Below, one piece after another: positions 13,650 through 24,400 of a DNA stretch of 38,193 nt (positions are counted from its first letter, which is position 1; the number at the start of each line of letters is the position of its first letter). The notes below the pieces were generated by a model. It was not told the origin of the DNA and searched no databases. It was given only the letters and a program-made list of their open reading frames with translations. The position numbers were made by a program, and so were the translations under genes. Source of the stretch: BB31 sp964582525 (lineage in GTDB: Bacteria; Pseudomonadota; Gammaproteobacteria; Beggiatoales; Beggiatoaceae); assembly GCA_964582525.1 (NCBI GenBank), contig CAZOSP010000021.1, positions 1 to 38,193 on the forward strand. The letters are read 5' to 3'.

Positions 13650-16430
13650 TTAAAACAGTTGGTCAGTTGAACCGGTTACGGCATTTTGTTCAATGCCATA
13701 AAAGGATTCGGGTTGAGGTTGCGCATAGCGAATAGGAACGCTGTTTTTGTGAAAATACTCGGTCATGGCGTTGTCTTGCCCGCTGTATGCCAATAAGCCG
13801 CTGTCCGGATCAATGTGGGTTTTGACAATATCGGCAGGCATCGGCATATTTTGTTCGGGCATGTCTTTGAGGGCTTCCTGCATATAGTTGATCCACATCG
13901 GCAATGCCGCGCTGCCGCCGGTTTCACTGCCCATCACTGTGCGCCCTAGCGAGCGCGGTTGATCAAAACCCAGCCAAGCGGTGGTGGCTATTGCATGATT
14001 GTAACCGGAAAACCAGGCATCGCGCTGCTCGTTGGTAGTGCCCGTTTTGCCCGCTAAGTCGTTGCGTTTAAGGCGTTTGGCGCGTTGCGCTGTGCCTTCT
14101 TGTATGACGCTTTTAAGAATCGACGTCATTAGCCAAGCATTTTGCGCAGTAATGACTCTGGGCGCGTACTGGGGAGTCTTTGTGTCGCTCTCGTGAGCAG
14201 TAAAAATGGGCGAATAAGGCACTGTTTCTTGGATGGTTTCGGGTAAAAGTTTGGCGCGTTCATGCTCTTCTAGCAAAGCGGCTAAACCAGCGAGGTCTAA
14301 ATTCTCGTCTTCGCTTTCTCGATGCAAGGGCGGCGTAAGCGGTAAATTGCAGCGATAACACACCGTTTTGGGATTCGCACGGTAAATCACATTACCATGA
14401 TAATCTTCAATGCGTTCAATAAAATAAGGCTCAACACGATAGCCGCCGTTGGAAAATACCGCAAAGCCGCTGGCGATTTGTAGCGGCGTGAGTTCCGGCG
14501 TACCTAAAGATAAGGTGAGATTAGGCGGCAGTTCATCGGCGCGAAAACCAAAGCGGGTCACATAAGCGAGGGTTTTTTTCACCCCCATGTCCTGCATCAA
14601 GCGCACTGACACCAGATTTTTAGATTTTGCCAAGGCTTTGCGCAGGCGAATAGGTCCTTGAAACTGATGCCCGTAATTTTCAGGTCGCCAAGTTTTTCGT
14701 CCATAATGAAACACCACCGGCGCATCATTAATAATGCTGGCGGGGGTGTAGCCATGCTCAAGCGCGGCGGAATAGATAAAAGGCTTGAAATTAGAACCGG
14801 GCTGACGTTTTGCCTGAATGGCGCGATTAAATGTGCTGTCATGGTAATTAAAACCGCCGGCTAAGGCGATAATCGCGCCGGTTTTTGAATCCAAAGAAAC
14901 CAACGCGCCAGCGACTTGAGGAATTTGGCTTAAACGCCATTTTTGTGGTTTTTTAGGCGCTGCTTCGTCCTCCGCAAGTGTCGCTATTGCCGCTTGTGTC
15001 GCGCCTGTCACCGCCTCTTGCGAAGTTTCTGTCGCCTCTGCCGCGTTTTCAATAGGCTGAATCATCACAACATCGCCCAATGCCAACACATCAGAAGCCT
15101 GCTTAGGCAGATGGGTTTGGCGGGTATCGCTGATATAACGCCGCGCCCAAGACAAACCACTCCAATCTAACACAATCGGCTCGCCTTCTTTGCTCAACAC
15201 CAATGCAGATTTTTCTTCTATGGCAACGACTAAGGCGGGCTGCAAATCCACATACGACTGATAATTTTCTAAGGCACTGAGCCATAAATCTTTTTGTGTC
15301 ATTGGCATCTCATATTCGGCAGTGGGAGTGGCTGACTTCCAAGTCAGCCGAACGTCGCCCGCGGCGGCGTGGCTAAGCGGGAGCTTAGCCACGCCCGGCA
15401 TCGCTTCAGTCAGTTGTAAATGGGCTAAATCCACCTGTCCGACAGCCCCACGATAACCATGCCGATGATCATAATCTTGCACTGCCTTACGCAACGCCGC
15501 CTGCGCCGCGCTTTGCAAGCGCGTATTGATGCTGGTATAAACCTTGTAGCCCCCGCTATAAACATCATCGGGATAATTTTCCTGCATATAGATACGCACC
15601 ATTTCAGCGATATAGGGCGCGTCAAAATCCCGCGAAAAAGTATAACGCTGCGCCGTCACTGGCTCTTCTTTCGCCACCAAATAGGCGGCTTCTTCAATAT
15701 CTCCTAATTCATACATCCGTTGCAAAACATAGTTGCGGCGAATTAAAGCGCGTTGAGGATTGCTAATAGGATTATAAGTCGAAGGGGCTTTTGGCAAACC
15801 GGCGAGCATGGCATATTGCGCCAAAGTCAACGCCTGCAAAGGTTGTCCGTAATACACCTGCGCCGCCGCCGCCATGCCATAAGAACGATGACCGAGAAAA
15901 ATTTTATTCAAATAAAGACGCAAAATTTCGTCTTTATCCAATTCTTTCTCGATCTGTATAGCGGTCAAAATTTCTTTAAATTTGCGCTCAAAGGTTTTCG
16001 CCGAGCCAATTTTTTCATCATAAATATTCCGCGCTAACTGCATGGTAATGGTACTCGCACCCTGCTCCTTGCGTGCGGTTTTCAAGAAGTGTATTCCAGC
16101 TCGCGCAATCCCCTTAAGGTCCACGCCAAAATGCTCATAAAAACGCGCATCCTCAGCCGCCAACACCGCCTTCACCAACAATGGCGGAATATCCTCGCGT
16201 GCCAATGGCGTGCGCCGTTCTTCGCCAAACTCAGCAAGCGCGGCATTGTCCTGTGTATAAATGCGCAGCGGCACCTGCAAACGAATATCTCGAATGCTAT
16301 CCGTCTCAGGCAATTCAGGAATGATGTTGTTTTGCAAGTAAAACCAAGCAGCAACGACAATCGTGACCAACAGCAGGCTAAAATAAAACAGCAAACGCAG
16401 GGTGTAGTGGAAAAAATCACGGATACTCAT
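13650..16430 (-). CDS. mrcA: Penicillin-binding protein 1A (class A PBP)
   Basis: A bifunctional peptidoglycan synthase of 926 residues, longer than the roughly 820-850 usual for the family. It has a membrane anchor (about 11-31) and a GT51 glycosyltransferase domain with catalytic Glu93 in AAEDARFYEHFG and EQGASTITMQLARNIY. An OB-like insert follows, then the transpeptidase with SNFK (RQPGSNFKPFIYSA), SKN (AKSKNLVSVRLM) and KTGT (DLAGKTGTTNEQRDAWFSGY). Extra length comes from an in-frame 31-residue insert near residues 345-375 made of hairpin repeat, an Ala/Thr/Glu-rich linker (ATETSQEAVTGATQAAIATL) and a Glu-rich insert late in the transpeptidase. Divergent from pilMNOPQ, as in Pseudomonas and relatives. 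The ribosome binding site is weak. Confidence 0.95.
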   Translation of the reverse strand: MSIRDFFHYTLRLLFYFSLLLVTIVVAAWFYLQNNIIPELPETDSIRDIRLQVPLRIYTQDNAALAEFGEERRTPLAREDIPPLLVKAVLAAEDARFYEHFGVDLKGIARAGIHFLKTARKEQGASTITMQLARNIYDEKIGSAKTFERKFKEILTAIQIEKELDKDEILRLYLNKIFLGHRSYGMAAAAQVYYGQPLQALTLAQYAMLAGLPKAPSTYNPISNPQRALIRRNYVLQRMYELGDIEEAAYLVAKEEPVTAQRYTFSRDFDAPYIAEMVRIYMQENYPDDVYSGGYKVYTSINTRLQSAAQAALRKAVQDYDHRHGYRGAVGQVDLAHLQLTEAMPGVAKLPLSHAAAGDVRLTWKSATPTAEYEMPMTQKDLWLSALENYQSYVDLQPALVVAIEEKSALVLSKEGEPIVLDWSGLSWARRYISDTRQTHLPKQASDVLALGDVVMIQPIENAAEATETSQEAVTGATQAAIATLAEDEAAPKKPQKWRLSQIPQVAGALVSLDSKTGAIIALAGGFNYHDSTFNRAIQAKRQPGSNFKPFIYSAALEHGYTPASIINDAPVVFHYGRKTWRPENYGHQFQGPIRLRKALAKSKNLVSVRLMQDMGVKKTLAYVTRFGFRADELPPNLTLSLGTPELTPLQIASGFAVFSNGGYRVEPYFIERIEDYHGNVIYRANPKTVCYRCNLPLTPPLHRESEDENLDLAGLAALLEEHERAKLLPETIQETVPYSPIFTAHESDTKTPQYAPRVITAQNAWLMTSILKSVIQEGTAQRAKRLKRNDLAGKTGTTNEQRDAWFSGYNHAIATTAWLGFDQPRSLGRTVMGSETGGSAALPMWINYMQEALKDMPEQNMPMPADIVKTHIDPDSGLLAYSGQDNAMTEYFHKNSVPIRYAQPQPESFYGIEQNAVTGSTDQLF
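15304..15402 (-). repeat. Palindromic repeat inserted in frame in mrcA
   Basis: Two hairpins lie here: TGGCTGACTT / AAGTCAGCC (15329-15349) and GCGTGGCTAAGC / GCTTAGCCACGC (15367-15394). GATGCC on the coding strand occurs at both edges, exactly 93 bp apart (31 codons). Removing one copy plus the insert would join the coding sequence as EAMPMTQKDLW. Confidence 0.7.
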
Positions 16431-16749
16431 AATGGAAGATTCTGTATAGGTTATGTAAGGGTTTGGTGTGTGAAACGGGAAATTATAGCAAATGTCCCTT
16501 AAGTCTGCATTTTTTAGATGCCTAAAATAACACTTAACATGATGATATTAAAGTTTTTATACGCAATCATCTGATTTTCTTACAGCGCTTCCCGACACCT
16601 TTAACCCTAGGTACGCTGAAATCGGGCTAATCACAAAATATTCATGCAAAACTATGGCGTAAATTTTTATATTGATCTATAGTTACGCCAAAAGCTTAAT
16701 GTAAAACCGCATAAAAAACCTGTAACAACATGTTTTGAGAGGAAAAAAG

Positions 16750-17841
16750 GTGGAATTTCCCAGCCTTTTAGGCAGCAAACAAGTCCCCTTAGTGGGCATT
16801 GATATTAGCTCCACAGCCATCAAGCTGCTGGAACTGAGCCGCGTAGGTAAAGGCGGCAAAAGCTATCGCGTGGAAACCTACGCAGTAGAACCGCTACCGG
16901 CTAATGTCGTTGAAGATAAAAATATCAAAGACGTTGAAGCGGTTGGCGAAGCCCTGAAACGTGCGATAAAGCGCAGCCGCATTAAATCTACTCAAGCCGC
17001 TATTGCGGTTGCCGGGGCTGCTGTTATCACTAAAATCATTCAAATGCAGGCGGGTTTAACCGATGCCGATATAGAAGCATCCATTGAAATTGAAGCCGGG
17101 CAATATATTCCCTATCCAATGGATGAAGTCAGTCTCGATTTTGAAGTCATCGGACCCAGCGAAAACAACCCGGAAGAAGAAGCGGATATATTATTAGCCG
17201 CGTCTAAAAATGACATTATTGATGAACGGATTGCCGTCATTGACATTGCCGGATTAAAAGCACGAGTGGTTGACATAGAAACCTTTGCTTTAGAAAATGC
17301 CTTTACATTACTGGCACAAAATGATCCCGAAATTGATAGCAACGACATTATTGCCCTAGTAGATGTAGGCGCGACTACAACCAGCTTTAGCGTATTAAAT
17401 GAACTCAAAATTATCTATACACGAGAACAAGCCTTTGGCGGCAATCAACTGACTGAGCAAATTCAACACCGCTACGGCTTAAGTTATGAAGAAGCATCAA
17501 TGGCAAAACGTCTAGGGCAGCTTCCTGAAGACTATGAAACAGAATTATTAGAACCTTTCAAAGAAGCTATGGCACAAGAAATTAGCCGCGCCGTACAATA
17601 CTATTATTCTTCCAGTGCTTCGGGCAATATTGCGCATACCGTGATTGCTGGTGGCTGCGCTTCAATTCCGGGCATCATAGAACAAATTACCAACAAAATC
17701 GGCGGTCATGTCACCCTAGCCAATCCGTTTGCCAGCATGTCAGTATCCTCTAAAGTCAATAAAAAAGGCTTAATGAACGATGCGCCGGCTTTAATGATTG
17801 CTTGCGGTTTAGCATTACGCAGTTTTGACCCGCCTAAGTAA
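16750..17841 (+). CDS. pilM: Type IV pilus inner membrane platform protein PilM
   Basis: A 363-residue actin-like protein (FtsA/MreB fold) on the cytoplasmic side of the pilus alignment complex, where it binds the N-terminus of PilN. It shows GIDISSTAIKLLELSR (nucleotide phosphate loop), VDVGATTTSFSVL and AGGCASIPGI, all typical. I start at the GTG at 16750, with GAGAGG 7 nt upstream; an in-frame TTG at 16735 overlaps that site. First gene of pilMNOPQ and divergent from mrcA. The 320-bp divergent region must hold the promoters, but I could not fix one convincingly. Confidence 0.95.
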   Translation: MEFPSLLGSKQVPLVGIDISSTAIKLLELSRVGKGGKSYRVETYAVEPLPANVVEDKNIKDVEAVGEALKRAIKRSRIKSTQAAIAVAGAAVITKIIQMQAGLTDADIEASIEIEAGQYIPYPMDEVSLDFEVIGPSENNPEEEADILLAASKNDIIDERIAVIDIAGLKARVVDIETFALENAFTLLAQNDPEIDSNDIIALVDVGATTTSFSVLNELKIIYTREQAFGGNQLTEQIQHRYGLSYEEASMAKRLGQLPEDYETELLEPFKEAMAQEISRAVQYYYSSSASGNIAHTVIAGGCASIPGIIEQITNKIGGHVTLANPFASMSVSSKVNKKGLMNDAPALMIACGLALRSFDPPK

Positions 17842-17860
17842 TTAAAACACAGGATAAGTC

Positions 17861-18448
17861 ATGGCACATATTAATCTATTACCTTGGCGTGAAACACTCA
17901 AAAAAGAACGTGAAATACGTTTCTTTATGTTTGCAGCTATTGGGCTTATCATCAGTGGGCTGATTTTTTTAGCCGTTTATATTTATATAGGAATGCTGAT
18001 TGATTACCAACAATCCCGCAATGATTATTTAAAAGAGCAAATTAAACTCGCAAAAGCAAAAATCACAAAAATAGAAGAACTTGAATCCGAAAAAGCCAAC
18101 GTAGAAAAACGCATTAAAGTGATTGAAAAATTGCAATTAAGCCGTCCAGAAGCGGTTTATATGTTTAATGAAGTCTGCAAAATTCCGGATGGCGTTTATT
18201 ATCGTGATGTACAGCAAAAAGGCTACGATATTACGCTCTCAGGGGAAGCACAATCCCCAGCACGGGTATCTAGTTTAATGGACAATTTAGCCAATTCTCC
18301 TTGGTTGCGTAGCCCTGATTTGAAATTAGTCCAAGAAATTAATAAAGATGAAAAGAAACGAGAATTTCAGCTAAGTGTGCAACAAATTTCTCCCGAAGAA
18401 GCAGAAGAAATCAAAAAGAAAGAGCAAGATAATCAAAGTAAACGCTGA
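17861..18448 (+). CDS. pilN: Type IV pilus protein PilN
   Basis: A 195-residue single-pass inner membrane protein. The N-terminus MAHINLLPWRETLKKERE carries the INLLPWR motif that docks in PilM. One transmembrane helix follows (about 22-47), then a periplasmic coiled coil (YLKEQIKLAKAKITKIEELE) and an alpha/beta domain that pairs with PilO. The C-terminal tail is Lys/Glu-rich. AGGA lies upstream of the ATG, 19 nt after pilM; pilO follows within 8 nt. Confidence 0.95.
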   Translation: MAHINLLPWRETLKKEREIRFFMFAAIGLIISGLIFLAVYIYIGMLIDYQQSRNDYLKEQIKLAKAKITKIEELESEKANVEKRIKVIEKLQLSRPEAVYMFNEVCKIPDGVYYRDVQQKGYDITLSGEAQSPARVSSLMDNLANSPWLRSPDLKLVQEINKDEKKREFQLSVQQISPEEAEEIKKKEQDNQSKR

Positions 18449-18456
18449 GGTTGACC

Positions 18457-18923
18457 ATGAATTTAGACGAATTTCAAAATCTCGATCCGCAGAATTACGG
18501 CAATTGGCCCGTGCCGGTCAAAGCCGTGATTATTTTATTGGTGTGCCTCGTCGTGCTTGGAGCAGGTTATTGGTTTATCACACAAGAACAAATTAATGAA
18601 CTTAAAAAATTAGAGCAAGAAGAAATTACCTTAAAAACAGATTTTGATCGCGACCAAAGAAAAGCCAACTCACTTGAGCAACTGAAAGAGCAACTTAACT
18701 CTATTCGAGAAATTTTTACTGAATTACTGCGTCGCCTACCTACAGAAACAGAAGTGGCTGATTTATTACGTGATATTTCTCTAGCCGCGCAAGCCAATGG
18801 CTTGGATGTTGAATTGTTTAGACTACAGAAAGAACGTGCAGGTAAACAATTTTATAAAGAATTACCGATTGATTTACGCTTAACCGGCACTTATGCAGCA
18901 CTCGGTAACTTTGTGTCTGATGT
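18457..18923 (+). CDS. pilO: Type IV pilus protein PilO (3' end in assembly gap)
   Basis: The first 155 residues of PilO: a short cytoplasmic N-terminus, a transmembrane helix (VKAVIILLVCLVVLGAGYWF), a coiled coil (LKKLEQEEITLKTDFDRDQR) and most of the periplasmic domain (RLPTETEVADLLRDISLAAQ, LPIDLRLTGTYAALGNFVSD). About 50 residues should follow, hidden by the gap. The frame reads through the N's into pilP only by chance. I chose the ATG at 18457, with GAGG overlapping the pilN stop, over TTG at 18451. PilO forms a heterodimer with PilN. Confidence 0.93.
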
Positions 18924-19023
18924 NNNNNNNNNNNNNNNNNNNNNNNNNNNNNNNNNNNNNNNNNNNNNNNNNNNNNNNNNNNNNNNNNNNNNNNNNNNNN
19001 NNNNNNNNNNNNNNNNNNNNNNN
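18924..19023. other. Assembly gap (100 N) across the pilO/pilP junction
   Basis: Exactly 100 N. From usual protein lengths, about 50 residues of PilO and roughly 100 of PilP are missing, so the true gap should be around 450 bp. Confidence 0.9.
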
Positions 19024-19230
19024 CTTATTCAAGAGCCACAGAAAAAACATATAATACACAGAGTTAAAGTCAATGATCGATTGGGCGAAAACTACGGCAA
19101 AATTGTTTCTATTACGGAGCGACAAATTGATGTTTTGGAAATGCTGCCTATCGAAGATGAAAGTGGGGCTTGTTTTCGAGAGGAAATGAGAAAAATCGAT
19201 ATTACTGATGCGAATAAAAGTAAGCCGTAA
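19024..19230 (+). CDS. pilP: Type IV pilus lipoprotein PilP (5' end in assembly gap)
   Basis: The last 68 residues of PilP. RVKVNDRLGENYGKIVSITE and ITERQIDVLEMLP are the conserved core of its periplasmic beta-sandwich (HR domain), which binds the N-domains of the PilQ secretin. The signal peptide and lipobox Cys are in the gap. A decayed family B element and 157 bp separate it from pilQ; in most relatives the genes are almost contiguous. Confidence 0.9.
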   Translation, partial: LIQEPQKKHIIHRVKVNDRLGENYGKIVSITERQIDVLEMLPIEDESGACFREEMRKIDITDANKSKP

Positions 19231-19258
19231 TGACCAACAAAACAATGTCCGACTGTCA

Positions 19259-19317
19259 GTAAGCGTTCACACTCCTCTCGAAAACCTGTCAGGTCTAGCG
19301 GGGCTTGAAAGCATATA
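19259..19317 (+). repeat. Decayed family B element between pilP and pilQ
   Basis: The left end GTAAGCGTTCACA is intact, the core AAAACCTGTCAGGTCT is half present, and the right end (CTTGAAAGCAT) is degenerate. Without an intact hairpin it probably does not stop transcription into pilQ. Confidence 0.6.
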
Positions 19318-19387
19318 AAAAACAGTGCTTATGGTTTAATGTGATTTTTTAGTTTGATGATGCAAGCTGCGTTAATAGGGGTAACCA

Positions 19388-21383
19388 ATGAATATTCAAA
19401 AGTATATGCTTCAATCTTTAGTGATGCTATTGGTAGCATTACTTCAGCACAACAGTTGGGCAGAAACGCCTAAATTGATCGGGATCAATTATTCTGTATT
19501 ACCCGGTAACTTGATAGAGTTATCTTTAGATTTTAATACCACTATTTCTGTACCGCCGCATTTTCCAATTAACAATCCGGCTCGCATTGTACTGGATTTT
19601 GCGGGTGTACAATTAGCCACGAAAAAGCGCCATCCCGTAGGCGTAGGCGTGGTTGATGCGGTGGATGTTGTGGAAGCTAATCAGCGTACCCGTGTGGTAT
19701 TGAATTTAGTGAGAAGCGTGCCTTATGAAATTTTTACCTTAGATCGGCGTTTGATCATTTCAGTAGGGACGCAAGCAGAACAAACTCAAGCACCAACACT
19801 TGTGACTGAAGCCAATCCGTCCGCGCCACAGACTATCCCCGCCAGCACACCATTTGATACATCGACTTTGTATGCGACTCCACGGATTGACAATATTGAT
19901 TTCCGCCGCACAGAAGAAGGGGGCGGGCGCGTAGTGATTACGCTATCAGTAGAAAATACGGTGGTTAATATGGAGCAACAAGGTGGCAATATTGAACTTT
20001 ATTTTAGAAATGTTGAACTACCCGAAGCTTTGGATAGAACCTTGGATGTGACTGATTTTGCGACACCTGTGATCAGTATTGATACGCGGCAAAGCCGTAC
20101 TGTTCGTGACGTACTGATGTCGATTAAAACCAGCGGTTCATTTGAACATTTCAGTTATCAAACCAACAATCAGTATTTCTTAGAAATTACGCAAAAAGTA
20201 CAGCAACCGGGCGATAAACTGGATATTAGTAAAAAACAATACAAAGGACAAAAGGTTTCTTTTAATTTTAGCAACATTAATGTTGGCTCAATTTTGTCAT
20301 TACTAGCAGAATTGCAGGAAAAAAACATTGTTGTGCCTAATACGGTCAAAGACAAAACCATTTCTTTACGCTTAAAGAATGTTCCCATTGATCAAGCGTG
20401 GGATATTATTCTGCATTCTAATAACNNNNNNNNNNNNNNNNNNNNNNNNNNNNNNNNNNNNNNNNNNNNNNNNNNNNNNNNNNNNNNNNNNNNNNNNNNN
20501 NNNNNNNNNNNNNNNNNNNNNNNNNACTATTTCTGTTGATCCGCGTACCAATACCTTGTTAATTCAAGATACGGCTGAACGCTTAGACGAAATTCGCGGC
20601 GTTATTCAACAATTAGATAAACCCGTGCGTCAGGTGTTGATTGAAGCGCGTGTGGTGATTGCCAATGATAGTTTTGCCAAAGATTTGGGGATTGCATTTG
20701 GGCAGAGCACTAACGCACGTTTTGGTCCTGACCTTGAGTTTGGCATGATTACGGGGGGGTATGGTTATCCTTCAGGCACTGCTAGCCCTTCTATTGGTCC
20801 CATTGTGAGCTTACCCGCTAATCCTGCTGATGGTATCCCTGCGCTTTTTGGTTTAGCGGTAGGCAAAGTCGGCACTTATTTGTTACAACTCGAATTAAGT
20901 GCTTTACAAAGCGAAGGACGCGGACAAATTATTTCCAGTCCACGTCTTATTACTTCCAATCAAAACGAAGCAACAGTCAGTCAGGGAGTTGAAGTTGCCG
21001 TAGCTGGTGTTGCCGCCGTCAATCAAGCTGCCGCGCCTGTTTTCAAAGAAGCTTTGCTAGAGCTTAAGGTGAAACCACAAATTACCCCCGATAATCGGAT
21101 TTTAATGGAACTTTCAGTGACCAAAGATAATCCTGTACCTGGTGAAACTGCGGGTAATTTTGAGAAGCGCAAATTAGAAACACAAGTGTTGGTGAATAAC
21201 GGGGAAACCATAGTGCTAGGTGGCGTTTATGAACGAACCCAGTCACAAGCTGTCAAGCGTGTGCCTTTCTTTGGTAATTTACCAGTTATTGGCGGTTTGT
21301 TCCGCAATCAACAAATCATTAATGCTAAACAAGAATTGTTAATCTTTGTCACCCCGAAAATTTTGCAAGATGATGGTTCTTAA
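19388..21383 (+). CDS. pilQ: Type IV pilus secretin PilQ (interrupted by assembly gap)
   Basis: The outer membrane secretin through which the pilus fibre passes. A signal peptide (to about residue 25, HNSWAET) is followed by an AMIN domain (LPGNLIELSLDFNTTISVPP, NPARIVLDFAGVQ) that binds peptidoglycan. A second AMIN-like segment, an STN/N0 region (QKVSFNFSNINVGSILSLLA) and, after the gap, the secretin core follow: TISVDPRTNTLLIQDT, SSPRLITSNQNEATVSQGVE, and VPFFGNLPVIGGLFR near the end. The frames before and after the 100 N differ by one base, as expected for a gap of unknown size; about 85-100 residues are missing. AGGGG lies before the ATG. Not a real frameshift. Confidence 0.93.
20426..20525. 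other. Assembly gap (100 N) inside pilQ
   Basis: Exactly 100 N. Missing protein between the N0 and secretin parts suggests a real gap near 250-300 bp. Confidence 0.9.
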
Positions 21384-21420
21384 AACAATTACACCTATTT
21401 TCTTTTATGAGGAACGTGCT

Positions 21421-24400
21421 ATGTGGCAACAATACACCTTAAAATGGCTATGGCTTTCATTATTTCTACTGATTTCAGGATGCAGCGGCGGCGGTGCTTT
21501 TGACACCGAAGCGGTGGACCCCGGTGCGGCAGGTGGCGGTACGGGCGATCCGATTGACACCGCACGCAATGGTACGCTGTCTATCATAGCACCCGCCATT
21601 GTGCCATTTGGCGTTGCTGATGCAACGATTAAAGTCTCAGTACGCGATGCCAATAGCATCCCGATGGCAGATGTTCCGTTAATTGTATCGGCTATCTCAG
21701 ATATAGGCGTAGCTTCGGTCAATAACAGCGCGCCCAGAACAGATGGCGCGGGCAATGCGGAAATCCTAGTGTCTGCCGATCAAGGCGCGGTGAATGTCAC
21801 CATTGGCGCGGGTACTACACAGGATAATCTGAACTTAACCGGTGATACCCATTTTACCATCCACTTTGGAGTTAATATTGGTGAAACTATTGTTATTAAT
21901 AATCCGCAACCGGCTACCGGCGATTTGCCTATTACCGTGCAGGTGCGCGTGCAAAACAGTCGAGGCGTCCCTTTAGCCGACATTCCTGCTACGCTAAAAT
22001 TTGAAAGTAATTCTCCCGCAGTCATGCAGAGCGCGCCAACTGGCACTGATGCAAACGGGCTATTCAGTGTTGAAGTGGTTAGCTCTGTCGCTGGCTTTAC
22101 CACCGTAGTGCCTTTAATCGGCAATGTCCAAGCGCAGCCTGTCACTTTAGAATTTACCGCAACAAGCAGCGGTAACCCACAAAGCCCCGCCATGCTAGAT
22201 GTAATTGCGGTCAACAATCTCGCGCTGCCCGACGGCACTAGCCCTATCGAACTGATTGCCATTGCGCGAGACGCAGCAGGCATCCCGATTAAAAATGTCG
22301 ATATTACGATTAATAGCAGTTCAAGCACGGCAGTCGTTGATCCCTTGTTGGGCAACACCGGCGAAGAAGCTAAATTGAATTTTTCCGTCACCAACACAGT
22401 CGAAGAGTCGGTGTTTTTGACTATCCGTGCCGGACAAGGCAGCGGACAAATCACCGTCACCAAAGGCATCCTGTTTCGCTCCGACCAAGTCAGTAACACC
22501 ATTGGGCAAATCAGCGTTGAGGTCAGTGGCAATACGCCCGGCACATTGGCTAACGGCACAGATGCCGCCGTGGTCACCGTCACAGTGCGCGATAGCACGA
22601 ATTCACCTATCGAAGGCGTACCCGTTGATTTTATTAAACAAATCTCTGCTATCCAACTCAATCCCGCCTCCGGTGTCACTGATGCGGCAGGGCGTTTCAC
22701 TACCCGCGTGAGCAGCGATCAGGCCATAGTTGTTCCACTGACACCATTAATCAACAATGTGCTGTATGAGTCACATCGAGTGAGTTTAAATTTCATCAGT
22801 GCCAGCGACTCAGACAGCGAGCCAGCCGAGCTGATTGTTACTGTCTCGAATCTTGACGCTACAGTCCCCGCAGACGGTCTCAGTGCTTACAACCTATTTG
22901 CCGTAGTCAGAGACAAAAACAGAGCGCCCATTCGAGGTGTGCAGGTGGCGTTAAGCAGTTCCTCGCCAAAAGCCATGCTGCGCTTTTTTGAAGCGCCGGT
23001 AGCGACCGGCAGCAGCTTTTTAAGCGGTCTCACTGGTCCTAACGGTTCGCTTGCCTTCCAATTCAGCAGCACCATTCCTGGCGGCGTTGAGTTAACTGCC
23101 ATTACGCCTGAGTACAGCAGTGTCATCGGTGCGGTGGAAACCTTTATTTTTACCGAGCCTGAAACCACCTCAGCCAACACACCGATTGATACCGTAACTC
23201 TCGTTTCTGATGTCACCAGTCAAACCGCTGATGGTCAAGCCGTTGTCACCCTATCCGTCATTGCCCGCGGCGCAAACGGCGTTCCTATCAGTAACCTGCG
23301 TGTCAACTTAGCCACCGCCTCCAATACCAGCGGGGCTATTTTTGCCGAATCTACCGGCACTACCGGAGATAATGGCGTATTCAGCACGACTGTGACCAAT
23401 ACCCAGCGAGAACAGGTAGAAGTTATTGCTACCGTGTTCCAACCCGACAATACCGCCAAACAATCCAATAAATTGACGCTTGATTTTGTTCCCGACGCAT
23501 CACCTGGCGCAATCGAACCTCACAGCCTGCGCCTAGAAGCCTTTGGCAGTCCCGCGCTGCCCGATGGACAAAGCCCAATTAACTTACGTGTTTTGGCACT
23601 TGATGTCAGTGGTAAAATGCTGCCCAATACAGATGTCCGCCTAGACGTTACTGTGTCTGGACAACAACCCGGTCCTTTGTTTAAGTTTGACGGCGGCAGT
23701 GCGGGGATAACGGCTGATAACGGTGCGTTTGATACTGCCCTTACCAGCACTACCGTAGGTATGCTAGACATCGTAGCAGTATCCGCTTCTGGGGCAGTGC
23801 GTAGCTCGCCGCTCACTGTAGAATTTACTACGGATAAGCTCGCCACCTTACGCCTAGAGGTTTTTGGCAGTCCGGCTTTACCCGACGGACAAAGCCCAAT
23901 CAATTTACGCGCTTTAGCCTTTGATGCTAACAACAAAGCCTTGTCTGACATTGACGTGGTGCTAGAAGTCACCAGCGTTGGACAACCCGGTCCTTTGTTT
24001 GTCTTTGCCGGCAATCAAAATTCCGGTAAAACCCTCGGCAACGGTGCGTTTGATACAAGCATCACCAGCACCACCGCCGGCGATTTAGACATTACTGCGG
24101 TGTCGGGTTCAATACGCAGCAGTACCGAACCTGTCTCCTTTGTGGCTGATGCCGCCGAGCGCCCCGCAAGCTTGATTGTGCTTGCCAGCAATCCAGAGCT
24201 GCCTTCGCATAATCCAGCGGAGGGGGTGGTCATTAGTGCTTTAGCCAAAACCTCAGCGAATACCCCGTTTGCTGGGCAAAAAATCAATTTCAGCGTCACT
24301 TCAGGCTTAATTGAACCACTTTTATCTGACGGCGCGACCGAATTAGGTGTAACAAACCCATCAGGTCTTGCACGAGCGCGTTTAAGTACCGGGGGCGATC

